Source of the DNA: Siderastrea radians
Lineage: Eukaryota; Cnidaria; Anthozoa; Scleractinia; Rhizangiidae
Direction of reading: 5' to 3'
DNA: 64,000 nucleotides
Assembly (NCBI GenBank): GCA_964017195.1
Contig: OZ024898.1
Coordinates: forward strand, 5,605,482-5,669,481
Shown: positions 1 to 12,489 of the stretch, piece by piece
How positions within the stretch are numbered: the first letter of the stretch is position 1
Layout: each line of letters starts with the position of its first letter
Made by a program: the position numbers and the translations under genes
Notes under the pieces: model-generated
Databases searched by the model: none
Seen by the model: only the letters and a program-made list of their open reading frames with translations
What the model was told of the DNA's origin: nothing

Positions 1-559
1 AACCCGTAGGGTTTACTGGTGTTGAGATTCACTCGTCCGCTAAGCAATTCTTGCTTGTTTATGGACCAAGGCTTTCAGTCCCCCAGGGCGATCTGTGTCG
101 ACAAATTGTTTTCAAATGATTTCTGTATATTAAATGCGTGTCTGACAAATAGTCTTACGCAGCATCTCTGGATCCAAAATTTCTTAGTTCAAACTCGAAC
201 TTTTCCTTCTCGTGGCCTGAAGATTTACGTTGGCTTTCTACGGCAATAAAATGAGGTAAACGAAAATAAAAACTACAGTTTCTCTTTCGCCTCCAAAACA
301 ACTGCTCTTCGGGATTTTACATATACTGAAAACACGTGCGGTAAGGAAGCGCTCGCAGAATGACTGACTGCAAAACAACCTACGGGTTTTCTATAAACAC
401 CGTGCACCCCCTAGATAGAGATTTTTTATTTATTGACACCGTCACATGACCCATATGTTACTGATGCTACGTCATCATTATCCATTTATTCCGTTCGGGC
501 GTTTAGTGATGCTACGTCATCATTACCCGATTATTCCGTGCGCGCCCTATTCTGGCAAA

Positions 560-693
560 TCGAGATTTGTGGTATATATACTGTATATTTTAACTGTAAG
601 TACTTTACTTCTCTTTACTTTTAAATTGATAATTTTATTGTAAATAGCGCCTTTGGACCGTTGGAAAAGGGCGCTTTAGAAATGTTATTATTA

Positions 694-759
<66 letters not shown>

Positions 760-762
760 TAC
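560..762 (+). repeat. LINE/SINE-type 3' tail with (ATT)n
   Basis: A segment with the words TAGCGCCTTTGG and AAAGGGCGCTTTAGAAATG runs straight into a long ATT microsatellite (about 684-762). A 'GGCGCT(A/T)TA(G/T)AAATG plus trinucleotide tail' ending is typical of 3' tails shared by L2/CR1-type LINEs and the SINEs that use them. No reverse transcriptase reading frame is adjacent, so this is a truncated or non-autonomous copy. Bases 1-560 show no supported gene. Confidence 0.55.
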
Positions 763-928
763 TTTATATACGCGCGAGCTATAAGGATGCCTCCTCGGGA
801 TTTTGTCTAGGCAAAATCCCTGCGGGGGCAATTAATGTACTGAATTTTTTGATATTCGCGTTTCAATTCCTTGGAGCGTGAATTTCCTTTAAAAAGTTTA
901 ACTTATACACAGATATGAAAACTATTAC

Positions 929-1376
929 CTTTCACTGTCACGTTTGCACGGTATATCAAAGGCTTAGAGAGTGCGTAATGGCGATCGAAGCTTATGATGG
1001 TGAGATTGGCGAAGGACCATCCTGTAAAAGCCGCTTGACTCACCCAGAACGCTTTGAATAGTTCAGTCTGATGATCGCAAGATTGATATATGCGGTGGAC
1101 CATCAAACGCCAGGCAACAAATAGTGGCTGAGCTACCAACCCCGTCAAACAATCTGTAGTGGCCAAACTACACAGCAGAACATTGCACGGTCGTTGAAGA
1201 GACGGTGTTTTAACAACTGCTAAGATGACAGCTAGGTTCGCGGAAAACGCAAAGATGGAGAAAGGTAAGTTGACCACGCAGGACACGACATCGTTTACGA
1301 AGGATGCAGTGTCGTTATAAGGGATCGGTACCCATAGAGGCAGGCCACAAATCACACTGCTATCATTTCCAGCCAT
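929..1376 (-). CDS. Rhodopsin-like (class A) GPCR, first coding exon
   Basis: The ATG at 1376 opens a 149-codon exon that ends at a splice donor (AAAG|GTAATAG, last exon base 929). It encodes an extracellular N-terminus with an N-glycosylation motif (NDS), then three hydrophobic segments. TM1 (about residues 28-52) holds the conserved Asn in SANLAVILAV. TM2 has the conserved Asp in SLATTDCLTG. TM3 begins after a Cys (position 3.25, disulphide partner) and ends in DRHYALSKPLIY, where DRH replaces the class A DRY motif. Reading onward past 929 meets a stop within a few codons, so an intron is required. TM4-7 are not found in bases 1-928 and probably lie outside the window. The ligand cannot be inferred; cnidarians have large lineage-specific families of such receptors. 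A gene fragment is also possible. Confidence 0.75.
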
Positions 1377-4086
1377 TAACTGCTGTAAGGCGGGTAAAAA
1401 CGAAAGGGAATTAAATTTAAGTATTTGTCAATTCATTTTCACTAACGATAGTGAAAGACTCAACCAAAACATTTCCAGTAAAAACTAAAGCATTTTGCCT
1501 TGTTTCTAGAAACGGAACCACATGTTTTTTTTGTTTTGTTTTTTTCCGTCGGAAGGAAAGAAAGACCTCAGTAGAAACTAATAAAAATAACCTTACCTTG
1601 AGTAAATGGTTTTAATAAAATTTAGGTTACGAAAACCATTTCGACCCTGGCTCCCGTGCAATCTCTGTAGATGACAGACTATTTTGATTGTAACTTTATA
1701 ACCAATGTCTTGAAAGCACCAAAAGAAATTGCTAATTATATGAAGTTAGCGCCATCAATTAACGACGACTAATGAGTTCAACAATTGTCTAGTAGCAGCT
1801 GTGAAGGGCTCTTCAGTGAGGTGACCCATAAGTTAAAACTCTATGTTTACCCTTGTCGCATGCAGTCAATCAAAGGTGAATAGGTGAATGCCGTCTAATT
1901 TACTTATTGGATCATTTTTTAGCTAATGGACCGCCGGAAAATAAAGATACTGTCCAGAAGTCGTGAAGAGACACCTACTTGAGGTTTCAGTATAAAGCAA
2001 ATAGCTCTATGGAAGCTCAACTAGTTATTTGGCATGTTTTTGTACTTAATTTGTGCAAGTTGTTACGTAAAAGATGAAAAATGCTATAAAATATCATGTT
2101 TATTAAACAAGGAATGTTTGGGGGAGTAAATGATCATTTGGCAGCTTTAACAAGTCGACTTTTTGTACCGCTTGAAACGTTTTGATGTGTAGAAAAATAA
2201 AAATAGCGAATTCGCCTTGATCCCAAAATCACCTAGAAGCAACAGAGCCAAAAAAATGTAAAAATCTCAAACTTTATTTTCATCGGAAAAGGGAGTAGGA
2301 TCCCGTATCTATTCGTTAAAGCCACACACGCATGGCATATGAAGAAAAGAAAGCGGTAACATGTTTCGCAACTGGCCCTTGAATTTTGCCAAGAGTTCCG
2401 GCAATAGCGGATTTTTACAGTTTTCTCAAGAATAAGTATTTTATCATCGGTAAATACATGTTACTTACAGTGTTTAATACTAAGTGGGTAGACGATTTTC
2501 GGAAGTGCCCTGTTTCCCTTGAAGAAAAGAGATTAGAGCGGAAGCCTATTTTTTTCTTACCCATACTCAGACTGACTCGATAAGTGTCAGATAACTTAAG
2601 TGTATTCATTCTCAATCTTCCTTTCTTAGTGTTTTTCTCTTTCCCCTGACGTGAAATTCAAACGAAAGTTTTCACCTGGTTTCATTTCGACATTTAAAAA
2701 TCGAGTGAAACGGATGTTTAGTGGGGAGAGCTAATTATTTATTTATCTTATGTGGAATTTTTGCCAGTAAGAGATTACAAAAAGGTATTTGACAGTAAAA
2801 AGATTAAAAGAAAAAAGAAAAAAAAAAGAATGGCTAGGATGCCTCCTTGAAGCGTCGTCCAAAGCAAGTTGGCAAATTGCGCGTAAATAGCAGCATAAAA
2901 CACGGCCAAGGGAAAATAACTAAGCTAGAAAAGGAAAACATAAAATAGGGGGCGATTTATCCGATTTATCTTTCTTATTTCTTTTTTGTCCAGCAAGGTT
3001 GGACGATGTTAGACTCCTAGGGCCAACCCTGAAAACAGTGCCCAACACTGAGTGGGACATGAATGTGAGAATCAACGGGCCAACCTGTAAACGACGTCAA
3101 AAACAACATTGTATTCATTAAAAAAAAAATTGTTGACGTTCAATTTGGTCTGGCCACCCATCAAACGCCGCAATAATGTTGATTCGTTTGGCCACCCAGC
3201 AGCGCGGTTCCTCTCTCCGTCGCAGAGGTTCGGTGGGGCGTTATTGTTTTTCTGCTGTGCAAAGTGAGTGCAGGCGCGTAAACCGAAAGATCCACCTACT
3301 TTTACGCCTGCACTCACACTCTCAGCGGAATCTCTCCATACAAAAAAAAAAACATCATTTGAGCCTCTGCGAGGAGAGAAGTGTCGTTCAAAGATGGGAT
3401 CGCTTGCCCAAACAGGAAAACACCGTACTACATTACTGGACAAATAATGCAGAGTGCATCTGGCTAATCCTTAAGATTTCAGCTAAAGAGAATAAAACGA
3501 CATTCAATTTATGATACATTCTTCGATCTGTTTCTCTAGTTTTCAAGATATTTATTAAATAAAGTGACTGTTTTATACAGGTCAATACACTAAAAATAGG
3601 TACTTGGGAAGAGAACAGTTTTCTCAGAGTCGTTAAAACAAAACCCACGGTTACTAGTAAATAGAATAAGATTACAAAACTAACGGGGACTACAAAATTG
3701 ACCACTCGAAACTCGAAGAAAAAACCATGCGACGGAGCCAAACGCGGGAAAACTCGCGTAAGCCAAGTCACGCGTTGTTTTGATTCCTTCCTGATTGGTG
3801 GAAAACGATCAGTGTTTCTTCTAACTGGCTGGAACGGTTTGCACGGGTTTTTGACTCATGACAAAGATCAACAAACCCAAAGTGGCAAACACCAAAGCAA
3901 ATAGTTTGCTTGCTGAAGTTATTAACATATTGAAAGGCGAAGATTCAAAAGGAGGAAATGTACACATCTGTTTAATGGATAAAATGGAAAGTAAACAAGG
4001 AATAATCATTAATAACTGACAAAATAAATACCAATGAAAGAGATCTTCTTTTTCTCCCCCTTTAGTCAACTTTGGCCGCGTAGAGC
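1377..4086. other. Intergenic DNA, no gene recognised
   Basis: AT-rich sequence 5' of the GPCR exon. Short open frames here (for example 3072-3443 minus and 3176-3514 plus) overlap each other on opposite strands and show no recognisable domain. A small imperfect hairpin sits at about 3263-3320, where GTGAGTGCAGGCGCGTAAA is followed after about 20 bases by its near complement. Nothing else is supported. Confidence 0.5.
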
Positions 4087-4094
4087 GATCCTTG

Positions 4095-4385
4095 CCCCCG
4101 GGGGGGGGTACTCCCTTATATGGCTTATACGGGGATGTGCCGCTGGACAGGGTATAGTTTTTGGTCTCTTTGTCCTAAACAGGGTATGTAATTTTGTTTC
4201 TGTCCTAAACAGGGTGTGTATTTTGTCATTTATCTTAAACAGGGACCAAAAATTAAGGATGTTGTCCTAAAAAGGGTAAGTATTTTAGTGTATTTTAGGC
4301 CTTTTTTGTCCTCAACAGGGTCAGGGTTTCAAACCCTCAGCGGCACCCCTATACCCAAAGATCGGTCAAGTGCCCCCCCCCCCCC
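4095..4385. mobile_element. C/G-capped non-autonomous element, copy 1, with 8-bp TSD
   Basis: A 291-bp element starts with a C5G9 block and ends with a C-run, so its ends are G/C inverted repeats. It is flanked by a perfect 8-bp direct repeat GATCCTTG (4087-4094 and 4386-4393). The interior holds diverged short repeats around TCCTAAACAGGGT, plus the words GGGGATGTGCC and CTGGACAGGGTAT that recur in the copy at 14.6 kb. An 8-bp target-site duplication is the length made by hAT transposases. No coding capacity is present, so it would have to be moved in trans. Confidence 0.7.
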
Positions 4386-4428
4386 GATCCTTGTTTGCGT
4401 GGGCGTTTTTTGACGTCCTCATTCGCAT

Positions 4429-4487
4429 ACCGTATTTACTCGAATAAGCGCCGCATTGGGACAAAAAAGTTAATAAGCGACGCCCCC

Positions 4488-4546
<59 letters not shown>

Positions 4547-4995
4547 CGATTCTTTATACAGATGGCCTATGTCACGAATAAGCGCCGCGGTCCCGATGCG
4601 GGGCTTATTCGAGGAATTCCGTATAACTAAAAAGCCACTACAAAGCAACTCTAAAACAGCATTGGAAATAACCAAGAAAGATCTGATTCTTCTTTTTTTA
4701 GTTTGTCTTCAACAGCGTTTTAACCTAGGAGACCGCGCACTTCATTCTGTTCCTTGCTTACAATTTTAGTGACATTTTGTTAAAATGCCGGAAGAGAGGG
4801 ATGGTGACAATCAAAAGACGCTTTTGTCAGTTACTGTAAAATTTTCCTATAGAGAGAAAATATACCGTTAAATTAATAGAAAAGATTTCTTTGTCGCGTC
4901 CAATTTTTAAATAAGCGCCGCCCTCGAATAAGCGCCACATTTGAGCCGCGAAAAATTTAATAAGCGCCGCGGCGCTAATTCGAGTAAATAAGGTA
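4429..4995. mobile_element. MITE with TTTACTCGAATAAGCGCC termini
   Basis: The left end reads TACCGTATTTACTCGAAT and the right end is its near-perfect reverse complement (ATTCGAGTAAATAAGGTA). 'AAGCGCCGC' motifs recur inside both ends and internally. A TA dinucleotide flanks each end, which would fit a Tc1/mariner-type duplication. A (TAA)n microsatellite at about 4489-4545 lies inside. No transposase is encoded. The 140-codon frame starting at 5397 minus overlaps the right end and looks fortuitous. Confidence 0.7.
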
Positions 4996-7900
4996 AAGTT
5001 GTCGAAAATTAATGAATGGATTCAGTAGCAAAATGGACCAACCGAAAAAACTGTGAATTGCCTCTGGTAAAGAAAGCAATGCAGTCATAAAGTGTTCAAG
5101 AATCGATGGATAACTCAAAGACATGTAATCAGTACCCCATTTTTGGTAGAAGGTGTCAATTTTCATTGCATGTTTCAGCAAAATAGACAATTTAAAGTTA
5201 TTGATCGAGACCGTGCTATTTAGTAACTCCAGAAATATGAAGGAAGTTCGTTGAACACTGTACGTAACGTACCGTTTGAAGAAAGTTCTGACCGTTTTGG
5301 ATTTTGCATGCCCTTTTCTTGGTCCACTTTTAAAAACATGCAAATCGAACTTGTTGAAGCAAAAATGTAAACTGCGACCGCGATATTTTTGCTTCAATAA
5401 GATAGATTTGCACCCTTACATGTAAGTGTTATCGGGTGAATTTCTAAACGCAAGATGCAAAAACGATGACGGCAAAAATCGCCGTACTTCGCCTATTCCA
5501 AAATGTGAATACAGAGAAAAACCCAAGTGGTCAAAGTAAAAGAAGAGACATGTTTCAGCATTTTGGAAGTAGTGAAATATGCACAAGATATTGAAATATT
5601 ACGACCTCCGAGCATTTGGAATCACATCCTAATAAAATACCCCAGTTTGTGTTAACCGGGACGTCACGCAATTTATTCCCAGGAAGGGGTGCCTGACAAC
5701 CCAAATAACTGCTTCACGAAGGTCATCTTTGTAATACTTTTGATCAATCTGGAAATGTATTAACTGTTTAATTTTAAAAGGTGTTGTCCTGCAACTCCCA
5801 CCCCTACTCCAACCTGGACGTATCTTGTCTAAAACTCTTTGAAAGCACGACATTTTTCATTTTCTTAGTGTTCATTAAATGTATTCAAAACCTTTTACAA
5901 GCCTGTGAAAGCATCCGTTGCTGCCCCCCTCACCCCACCCCCCCCCCCTCTCCGTCTTGAAAACAAAACGGCTACCTTCGCAGTTTAAATTATACATTTT
6001 ACACGATGGATTTTGACGCGTTCGGCGTCGTAGTCCTTCTAAATGCCTTGGACTGGAAACCGTTCAATAAGTTATCCAGCAGCTGCTGCGATTCTTTCCA
6101 GCGAATCACAGGATCTTAGTTCCATTGCATTCGCTCGGTCCAGTAACGATTGATCTCGCCAAAAACGGGCCCTAGCTCGTACTTCTTCCCCTGAAAATAA
6201 ATAAATAAATAAACAAATATAAATAAGAGTCAAGAAAGACAATAACAACTATTGCAAGAGGTAAGGCGAAGCATCAATATGTCATGTCACACTTGGACCA
6301 CCATTTTATCAGGATCTTAGGAAAAAAGACATCGAGAAACGTATCACTAACTCCCCACCCCGTCTGGATGGGATGATAGTCCATTCACCCCAGCATTTTC
6401 CCACAGCCAATCTACGTTATGTGACCTGTATTTTGAACTTCCAATCTACGCATCAGTTGGAATGGAATAGAAGATTTAGTGTAACGTAAGGTGTAATTCT
6501 TCATTCAGGCTGACGCGTAAGTCTGAAGACTGATTCAAATCTTCGAAACACTGGTCAGGCGTGACGTCAATTGACTGTAAGTTTCCGTACACCTGGATGT
6601 TTTATTCAACTAGTTTGAAATGGAGGCTCACGACACGTGGAGGAATGTGATTAAACGGACATTTAATATTTAGGCTGGTATATCGTGACTTTTGTTCCAT
6701 CAACTGAACATAACGCACCCTCATTAGTAATTTCTACAGCAGTGAAATTAAAATTCACAAAAATTTCATGCCATACGATATGGTGTATTCGCTTGAGCTT
6801 GAATCAGTCTGACAAGAAAAAGGAGGATTGGGGAGAGTTGGTAACCCCATTTCCAGAGTCTTTCTTCATCCCATAAAGTGGCAGGGCAAAGACATGGCGT
6901 GCGTTTCTCGAAAGCCCCGAAACATTTTCGGGGCCGATTACTGGCACGACAATTCACACTGTATCTTGTAAACAAAGAAGTTTCTAAGCACGAAACTTCG
7001 CTATTAGCTAAATATTTCCTATACCTTAGAGACATCTTAAAATAACAGCTTTGTAGAATGAGCTCTTCACGTTTTTACGAATGGCTCTTCGTGGATTTCG
7101 AGAAAGGCGCCACTGGGAACAAGTTTGAGTCAAAGTAGAAGCTGGTAGTCCTCAAGATCGGACGGTGCAAAGCTTGAAATTACAGCTGCAAATTTATGTT
7201 GTACGGGTGGCCTATGTTAACGAGGAATTTGATCTACATCAGCTGCTTGTCTAACATTCGGCTTCACGTCAGCATAAAAATGAACAGAACCCGATTTTGT
7301 ATTAGCAGCCTCCGTGATCACTAGCTTGAATCTTACGACCAGCAATGCTTGAATTTTGTTTTCACGTAAGAAGAAATTAAACGGTGGTCGCTGATACAGC
7401 GAAAAAAAACCTTGACCGAACAAATGACATGGACATCGAAGAGAGTCCTTCAGGAGCGAATTAAACAATGAAAAAAAAAAATGGCCGATATGAAAATATA
7501 TATATATACATCTTCTTCATGTGCAAAGCACGATTAAGCTAATCCAGGATTAGCGTGAACTTTGAAAGACTTTTCCAAAACATTTGCGCCCTTCAGTTTT
7601 AACTACAGTTTTCTTGACTTTTAGCTTAAAATTAGCTTTTAAAATCAATTTCAACGAACGATACGAGATAAAAACCGCGGTTAACTTTTAATCATGGATT
7701 AGAATTAAACGTCTTTCGAACAACCGGGCCATATTTATAGAAAAAGGGAAAAAAAGACCTTCACACAAGAGATAAGAATTGATCATAATGGAGCACATTC
7801 TTGATAAAGGAAACGTTTAAAATTTGCTTTACTAAGAAAAAGAGTTCAAACCACAAAGTCAAATGTGTGTCACAATAAATCGATAACCAAAATTGTAAAA

Positions 7901-9200
7901 ATTTTAATAACTGATCGTAACTTCGGCGCATACTTGAATTATATATTTAAACAGATGATATTGCAAACGGGACTTTTCGGCCTGGATATTGAACACAATT
8001 TTAAACACTTAAATAAATGTCAAAAAGGCAAACCAATAGATTATGTTTTCAAGCGACCAACTAAACACCTTTTAACGGTTAAAGAAAATGTGAAAAATTC
8101 AGTATCTCAGATCACTGTTTAATCGCCTAATAATTTTTAAAAGTTAAAAAATAATGCAAGACTAACTTGTCAACAACGACAAAATGCATATGCAAATTTT
8201 CACAGGTTTTTCCTAATGCCATAATATTGGTTTCATGTGGATATTTTATCCTTTTTAATCCACTCTCATAAGTTGACTAAACAAAGCCGCATGTAACAAC
8301 TAAAATAATCAAGAGTAAGCCGTGGAAACCAGTTTCGAACGAGTTTTGAAGAAAAATCATTTTGTTGAAAAAAAAAGAAGAAAATATGACACTTCCTTTA
8401 GCGTAGCGCAGTTCAGACTAACCTTGAACAAAATGTCGTTTACTGTGCCAATGGCAAACTAAGAAATAATCTGTTATATTTTGAGACATGGGAATCCAAC
8501 TGGGATGAGGTAGGTTTTGAATTTCGGGGATTTAAATCAAAATCGCATAAAACAATGGAACTGCACGATATTCACAATTTTACAAGTAAATTATCTTCGT
8601 TGTGTTGAATGGAAAAAAGTAAATGGGAGCGCATTTTGAAAGTGCAACATTGGACAGATTCCTAATATTTTTAATAACAACAAATACTTAAAAATAATAA
8701 TATGGAAATGAACCTTCAAGGTTTTTATTCGTATTTTTGAGCGCAGAAATTATTTTAAATTGCAGACACAATCGAGATAATTAATAATTCAAAACGCTAG
8801 GGTTTTAAATATATTTTGCTTTCGGCTTGGCTAGGAAGTACAAATATGTCAGTCTCCGCGAGACATGCAAATTGAAATCCATGTTGATTATTTTGGATGG
8901 AAGAGAGACAAACAGCGTTTAAAGCGATGTTTTTTAAGCGAAATTTCCATTCTAAATCGCCTTGTCTGCGTCGTCGATTGGATCAAGTAATGCTAATCTC
9001 CTTACAACGTCACAATATTTCAAACAATGTTTATAAATAATACTACAACACAGCCACTGCGGTTTATGCTCAGACTATGACGCGGTGGCCTCGCATTTCC
9101 TCGATTATGCATTGCTCAAAATCCAACGTAGCTTCCATGTAACGCCGTGACACATCGCTGGCAACCCAACTACGGCACAGGGGACTTCTTGTGGTTGATA
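4996..9200. other. Long AT-rich stretch without a supported gene
   Basis: Both strands were read. Only short open frames without family resemblance occur, for example 5629-5853 minus, 6766-7035 minus, 7217-7468 minus and 7865-8122 plus. Simple sequence includes a C-rich run near 5930-5950, an AAAT-type tail near 6190-6215 and a short TA run near 7495-7510. I see no RNA gene or mobile element with readable ends. Part of 8.5-9.2 kb may be upstream regulatory DNA of the Rho-like gene. Confidence 0.45.
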
Positions 9201-9203
9201 TTT

Positions 9204-9730
9204 GGCGAGGAAAGGCGACACTTTTGCGTGACAATCAGTGTTGAAAGGAAAATAAACCACCTCAGTCTCGCGAGTCACCGGTGAAATATCGGGTTTCGTC
9301 TCCAGAGCTGTAATCTTCTAAGTTTGTAACTGGAAGAAAACATAATCTTATACATGCTAAACATCCCTCAAAAGACTTCTTCACGCTAACATTCGGCGAG
9401 GAAAAGTGATATTTCGAGTGTCAAGCAGCGTCAAGGGAAAAATAAAGGACTAAAACCACAAGAATCCAGGCGAAATATCCGGCCTTCGTCTCGTCAGAGC
9501 TGTAATCTTTCTTACGATTTTATCAGGAGACAAAACGATCTTGTACGGATGGAATAGCGCCAAGACGCTTTTCTAAGTTTAAACTCGACGAGGAAAAGTA
9601 CTATTTTCGATTGCCGTGCAGAGCCCAAGGATAAAAAAGAAGGAAAACCACAAGAATCATTTACGAAGTATTCGAATTCTTTTCGTAGTCAAATTGCAAT
9701 CTATTTTACGGCGACAACTTCACTAGAAAC
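9204..9730 (+). repeat. Three diverged ~191-bp direct repeats abutting the Rho-like start codon
   Basis: The landmark GGCGAGGAAA appears at 9204 and 9395 and as GACGAGGAAA at about 9586. Each is followed by a similar order of blocks: GGAAAATAAA-like, ACCACAAGAATC-like, GAAATATC, TTCGTCTC and AGAGCTGTAATCTT. The third unit runs directly into the ATG at 9731. The units therefore form the 5' untranslated and promoter-proximal DNA of the GTPase gene. The first two units are closer to each other than to the third. Confidence 0.6.
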
Positions 9731-10363
9731 ATGGCCGACGGAGTCACAATGGTTACCGACAAAGAGATGGACATAGAACGAAAGGTAAAATGCGTGTTTC
9801 TTGGAGACAACAGCATTGGAAAGACATGTCTGCTACTGCAGCTGTGTTACAGTTCAAACACACTGTCTCGTAAACAAGTGGAGTCCTTCACCAGCGCCTA
9901 TATCGCTAACATCGACGTCAACGGGAAAATTTATCAGCTAGAGCTATGGGACACGGAATCACAGGGAGACAAAGATGCAGCAAGGCAGAAAAATTATCCC
10001 GAAACCGATGTGTTTTGTCTTTGTTATTCCATCGCCGATGTGGAATCGTTTCGAAATGTCGAACGGAGATGGTACAAGGAGGTGAAGCAGTTCGCACCTA
10101 AAGCTCCCATGGTTCTTATAGGCACGAAGTTGGATCTCCGCGATGAGTACAAAAAGCGCGGGAAAGGCGATGACGGCCAGCGCCCAGCCGGGATGGTTGC
10201 TCAGAAGGAAGCCAAGAAGATGGCGCGAAAAATTGGCGCGCTGAAGTACATCGAGTGCTCAGCTCTGAAGCAGCGAGGCTATATTGAGGTGCTAAACGAA
10301 GCAGTAAGGGCCGTTATCACAAAATCGACCAAGAAAGGAAAAGGAAAATGCGTTATTTTGTGA
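9731..10363 (+). CDS. Atypical Rho-family small GTPase, intron-less
   Basis: This 210-residue single-exon frame is of normal Rho length plus a short N-terminal extension. Five GTPase motifs can be placed: the P-loop GDNSIGKT (25-32), switch I (about 43-60), DTESQ (74-78), GTKLD (131-135) and ECSAL near the C-terminus. The Rho-type insert lies after GTKLDLRD. The C-terminus is Lys-rich and ends in CVIL (207-210), a CAAX box whose final Leu predicts geranylgeranylation and membrane attachment. Several switch residues differ from Rac/Rho. In Rac1 numbering G12 is Asn, T35 is Ser, F37 is Thr, D38 is Ser, A59 is Glu and G60 is Ser, while Q61 and K16 are kept. Known atypical Rho proteins with altered G12/A59/Q61 residues hydrolyse GTP poorly, so low GTPase activity and non-standard effector binding are inferred. 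The lack of introns suggests a retrocopy origin, but the frame is fully intact. The ATG is the first Met after an in-frame upstream region with no homology. Confidence 0.85.
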   Translation: MADGVTMVTDKEMDIERKVKCVFLGDNSIGKTCLLLQLCYSSNTLSRKQVESFTSAYIANIDVNGKIYQLELWDTESQGDKDAARQKNYPETDVFCLCYSIADVESFRNVERRWYKEVKQFAPKAPMVLIGTKLDLRDEYKKRGKGDDGQRPAGMVAQKEAKKMARKIGALKYIECSALKQRGYIEVLNEAVRAVITKSTKKGKGKCVIL

Positions 10364-12480
10364 AAAGTGAGAGAAGGCAAACGGAAGAGAATTAAATATT
10401 TGATGCAGCACGGTTTCTCAGGAACAGGAATTTTTTGCCGAATGAAATGTCGCACTGTGAGCATCACATTTAAAAAGATTTTTAAGAAGGTGCGAAATGG
10501 TGTGTTTCACTTTGAAGTATTTAAATAGGAGTACATTCGTTTGATTATTTTGTTTGTTTGGTGACTATTTTGAAAAGAGTACGAAAGGGTCAGGAAAAAA
10601 TGTTCGGACGAGGATTATAGAGTTTGCATTTTAAAATGTGTTTGTCCATTAAGACAGTGAGATAAATGGCGATTAAATTAATGAGTCCACGACGCTAAGA
10701 AATTACTTTTGCCGATAAAAGTCATACAAAAGGCAAAACTAATACAAGTTTGGATTACGAAAAATGTCACTTCTTTGAAAACTGGAACAAAAACATAGGA
10801 CAATTAAAGAAAAAGAAATAGTAAATATGGCCAAAGATCAATGGATTAAAGTGAAAGAATAATAATAAAGAAAAGAAAAAGAAGAAGAACAACACCTGTC
10901 TGTAAATGTGCATAATAATGCCATAAATAACCGGAAATCGAAGTCTTTCTTGTGGTTTTGGAAACTAAGTACAGCTTTCATGAGAAACGAAGGTACGTTT
11001 TCGATGTGAAAGGGACGCCAAACACTTGGATTCAACCAAATTCAGTTATGTTTGGGTAAACGTATCCACGTAAAAACAACAAACTATTCAGAAGACATGT
11101 TAGTTAAATAAACTTAAAACGATTTTGAAACAAAAGACAATTACTTTTAAACATGGAATCTGTAGTTATTGTATGAATCCTTCAACATTTCAAAGAAATA
11201 ATAATAATCACTGAAATTTTCGCTGAAATTTAAATTTTCCCTCAGATTTCTATGGCTTTTGCACATCTCACAAAGCTTCTGTCCAATTTTACCCCCTGTA
11301 AATCGCGATCAAGCATTGATAACTTAACTGATGTTGTTGGAAAAATTGACAACCCAGGAGTTAGTGACAAACCTGTCATTTGAGGTTTGACAATTTTTTC
11401 CCTGTCAACGGCAGCACGAGACACGAAACAATAAATGCAAATAAATGAAAGTTCGCCTGTTCATGTGCGCGCGGGCCGTAACTTCATAAGCTCTGGTACA
11501 GGGTTTACGGTCAAACAGCAGGAGAGAGCTTGGCGGGCGCGTCTGACAAGAGACACTGTGCATGCACAAGGAGTTAATCTTAAAACACAAATGAACTTCA
11601 AGTTGTGACTCCTAGACAAGTAAAACTATAGTTCACGTTTTGAGGCTATGTCATTTCTTTGAACGAAATCCTACATGTAAAGATTCAATTTTAAAATGAA
11701 CGCAACTTCAGTTTATGCCATAATCTTTTTAAAAGTGATTTCGACTTACGAGCATGTGGATATACATGTTATCTTAAAACGCAATTTCCAATGAAGATCA
11801 TGGAGAGAATTTTATGTTATACTCATTTTTAGGTTTTGCTTATAAGATGAAGGATGAAATCTCAAGATGCAACTTTGAATAAAGTCACCGACGAATTCTT
11901 AAGCTTTTTTAAAGATTCTCACTAACGAGTCTAAGCAATACCGTTATACCACATAATTATGCTTTCACAACTGAGATGGTTCTAACTTTCGCGTCCCTTG
12001 ACGAAACGTTCGAGAAAGAGTTAGCACTGAAAACCGCCAATATATTAAAATTAAAATTGTTTCATATCAGTTTATCTTAACTTCACTCTTGAGATAAAAA
12101 TTTAAATTTACGTGAAAGTAGACAGTAGGGTGCCGTGCAAAACAAGTGTGAATTTGCTTTAAAATCTCGACTTCAATTTTTTTCATCAACAATTGAGATA
12201 CCCGCCCGTAATTTTTTCAACCACAACTGAGATAACTTTGGCTCGAGGTGAGACAAAGAATTCACGGTCATGTGGATAACATGTAATTTTCATTAACGAC
12301 AGTGTATTGCATTAGAAAGCAATCACTGCGCAAAGTATATTTTGAGAAGCTCAAATACATGTACACGTACCTACAGAGCACAAGAAAAATCAATGTTTGT
12401 TCCATTTTCTAGACACTTTTATGAAGTACTGGCAAAAGCTACTAATTCCTTCAGTCTCCAAGTCCACTATTGGTTCTATC
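10364..12480. other. 3' flank of the Rho-like gene and AT-rich spacer
   Basis: No second gene is supported. The last exon(s) of the DNAJ-like gene should lie on the minus strand somewhere below 12888, but none could be identified here with confidence. A minus-strand acceptor-like site near 11295 precedes a short open stretch that does not resemble the family C-terminus. Confidence 0.35.
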
Positions 12481-12489
12481 TTTCGAGTC

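Noticed and set aside
4975..5397. 140-codon minus-strand frame
   Set aside because: It overlaps the MITE end, starts at no clear context, is of AT-rich composition with no domain pattern and has no splice support.
11242..11345. Possible last exon of the DNAJ-like gene (minus), or a plus-strand exon ending DNPGVSDKPVI
   Set aside because: Acceptor-like sites exist on both strands, but neither translation resembles the expected C-terminus or any family I recognise.
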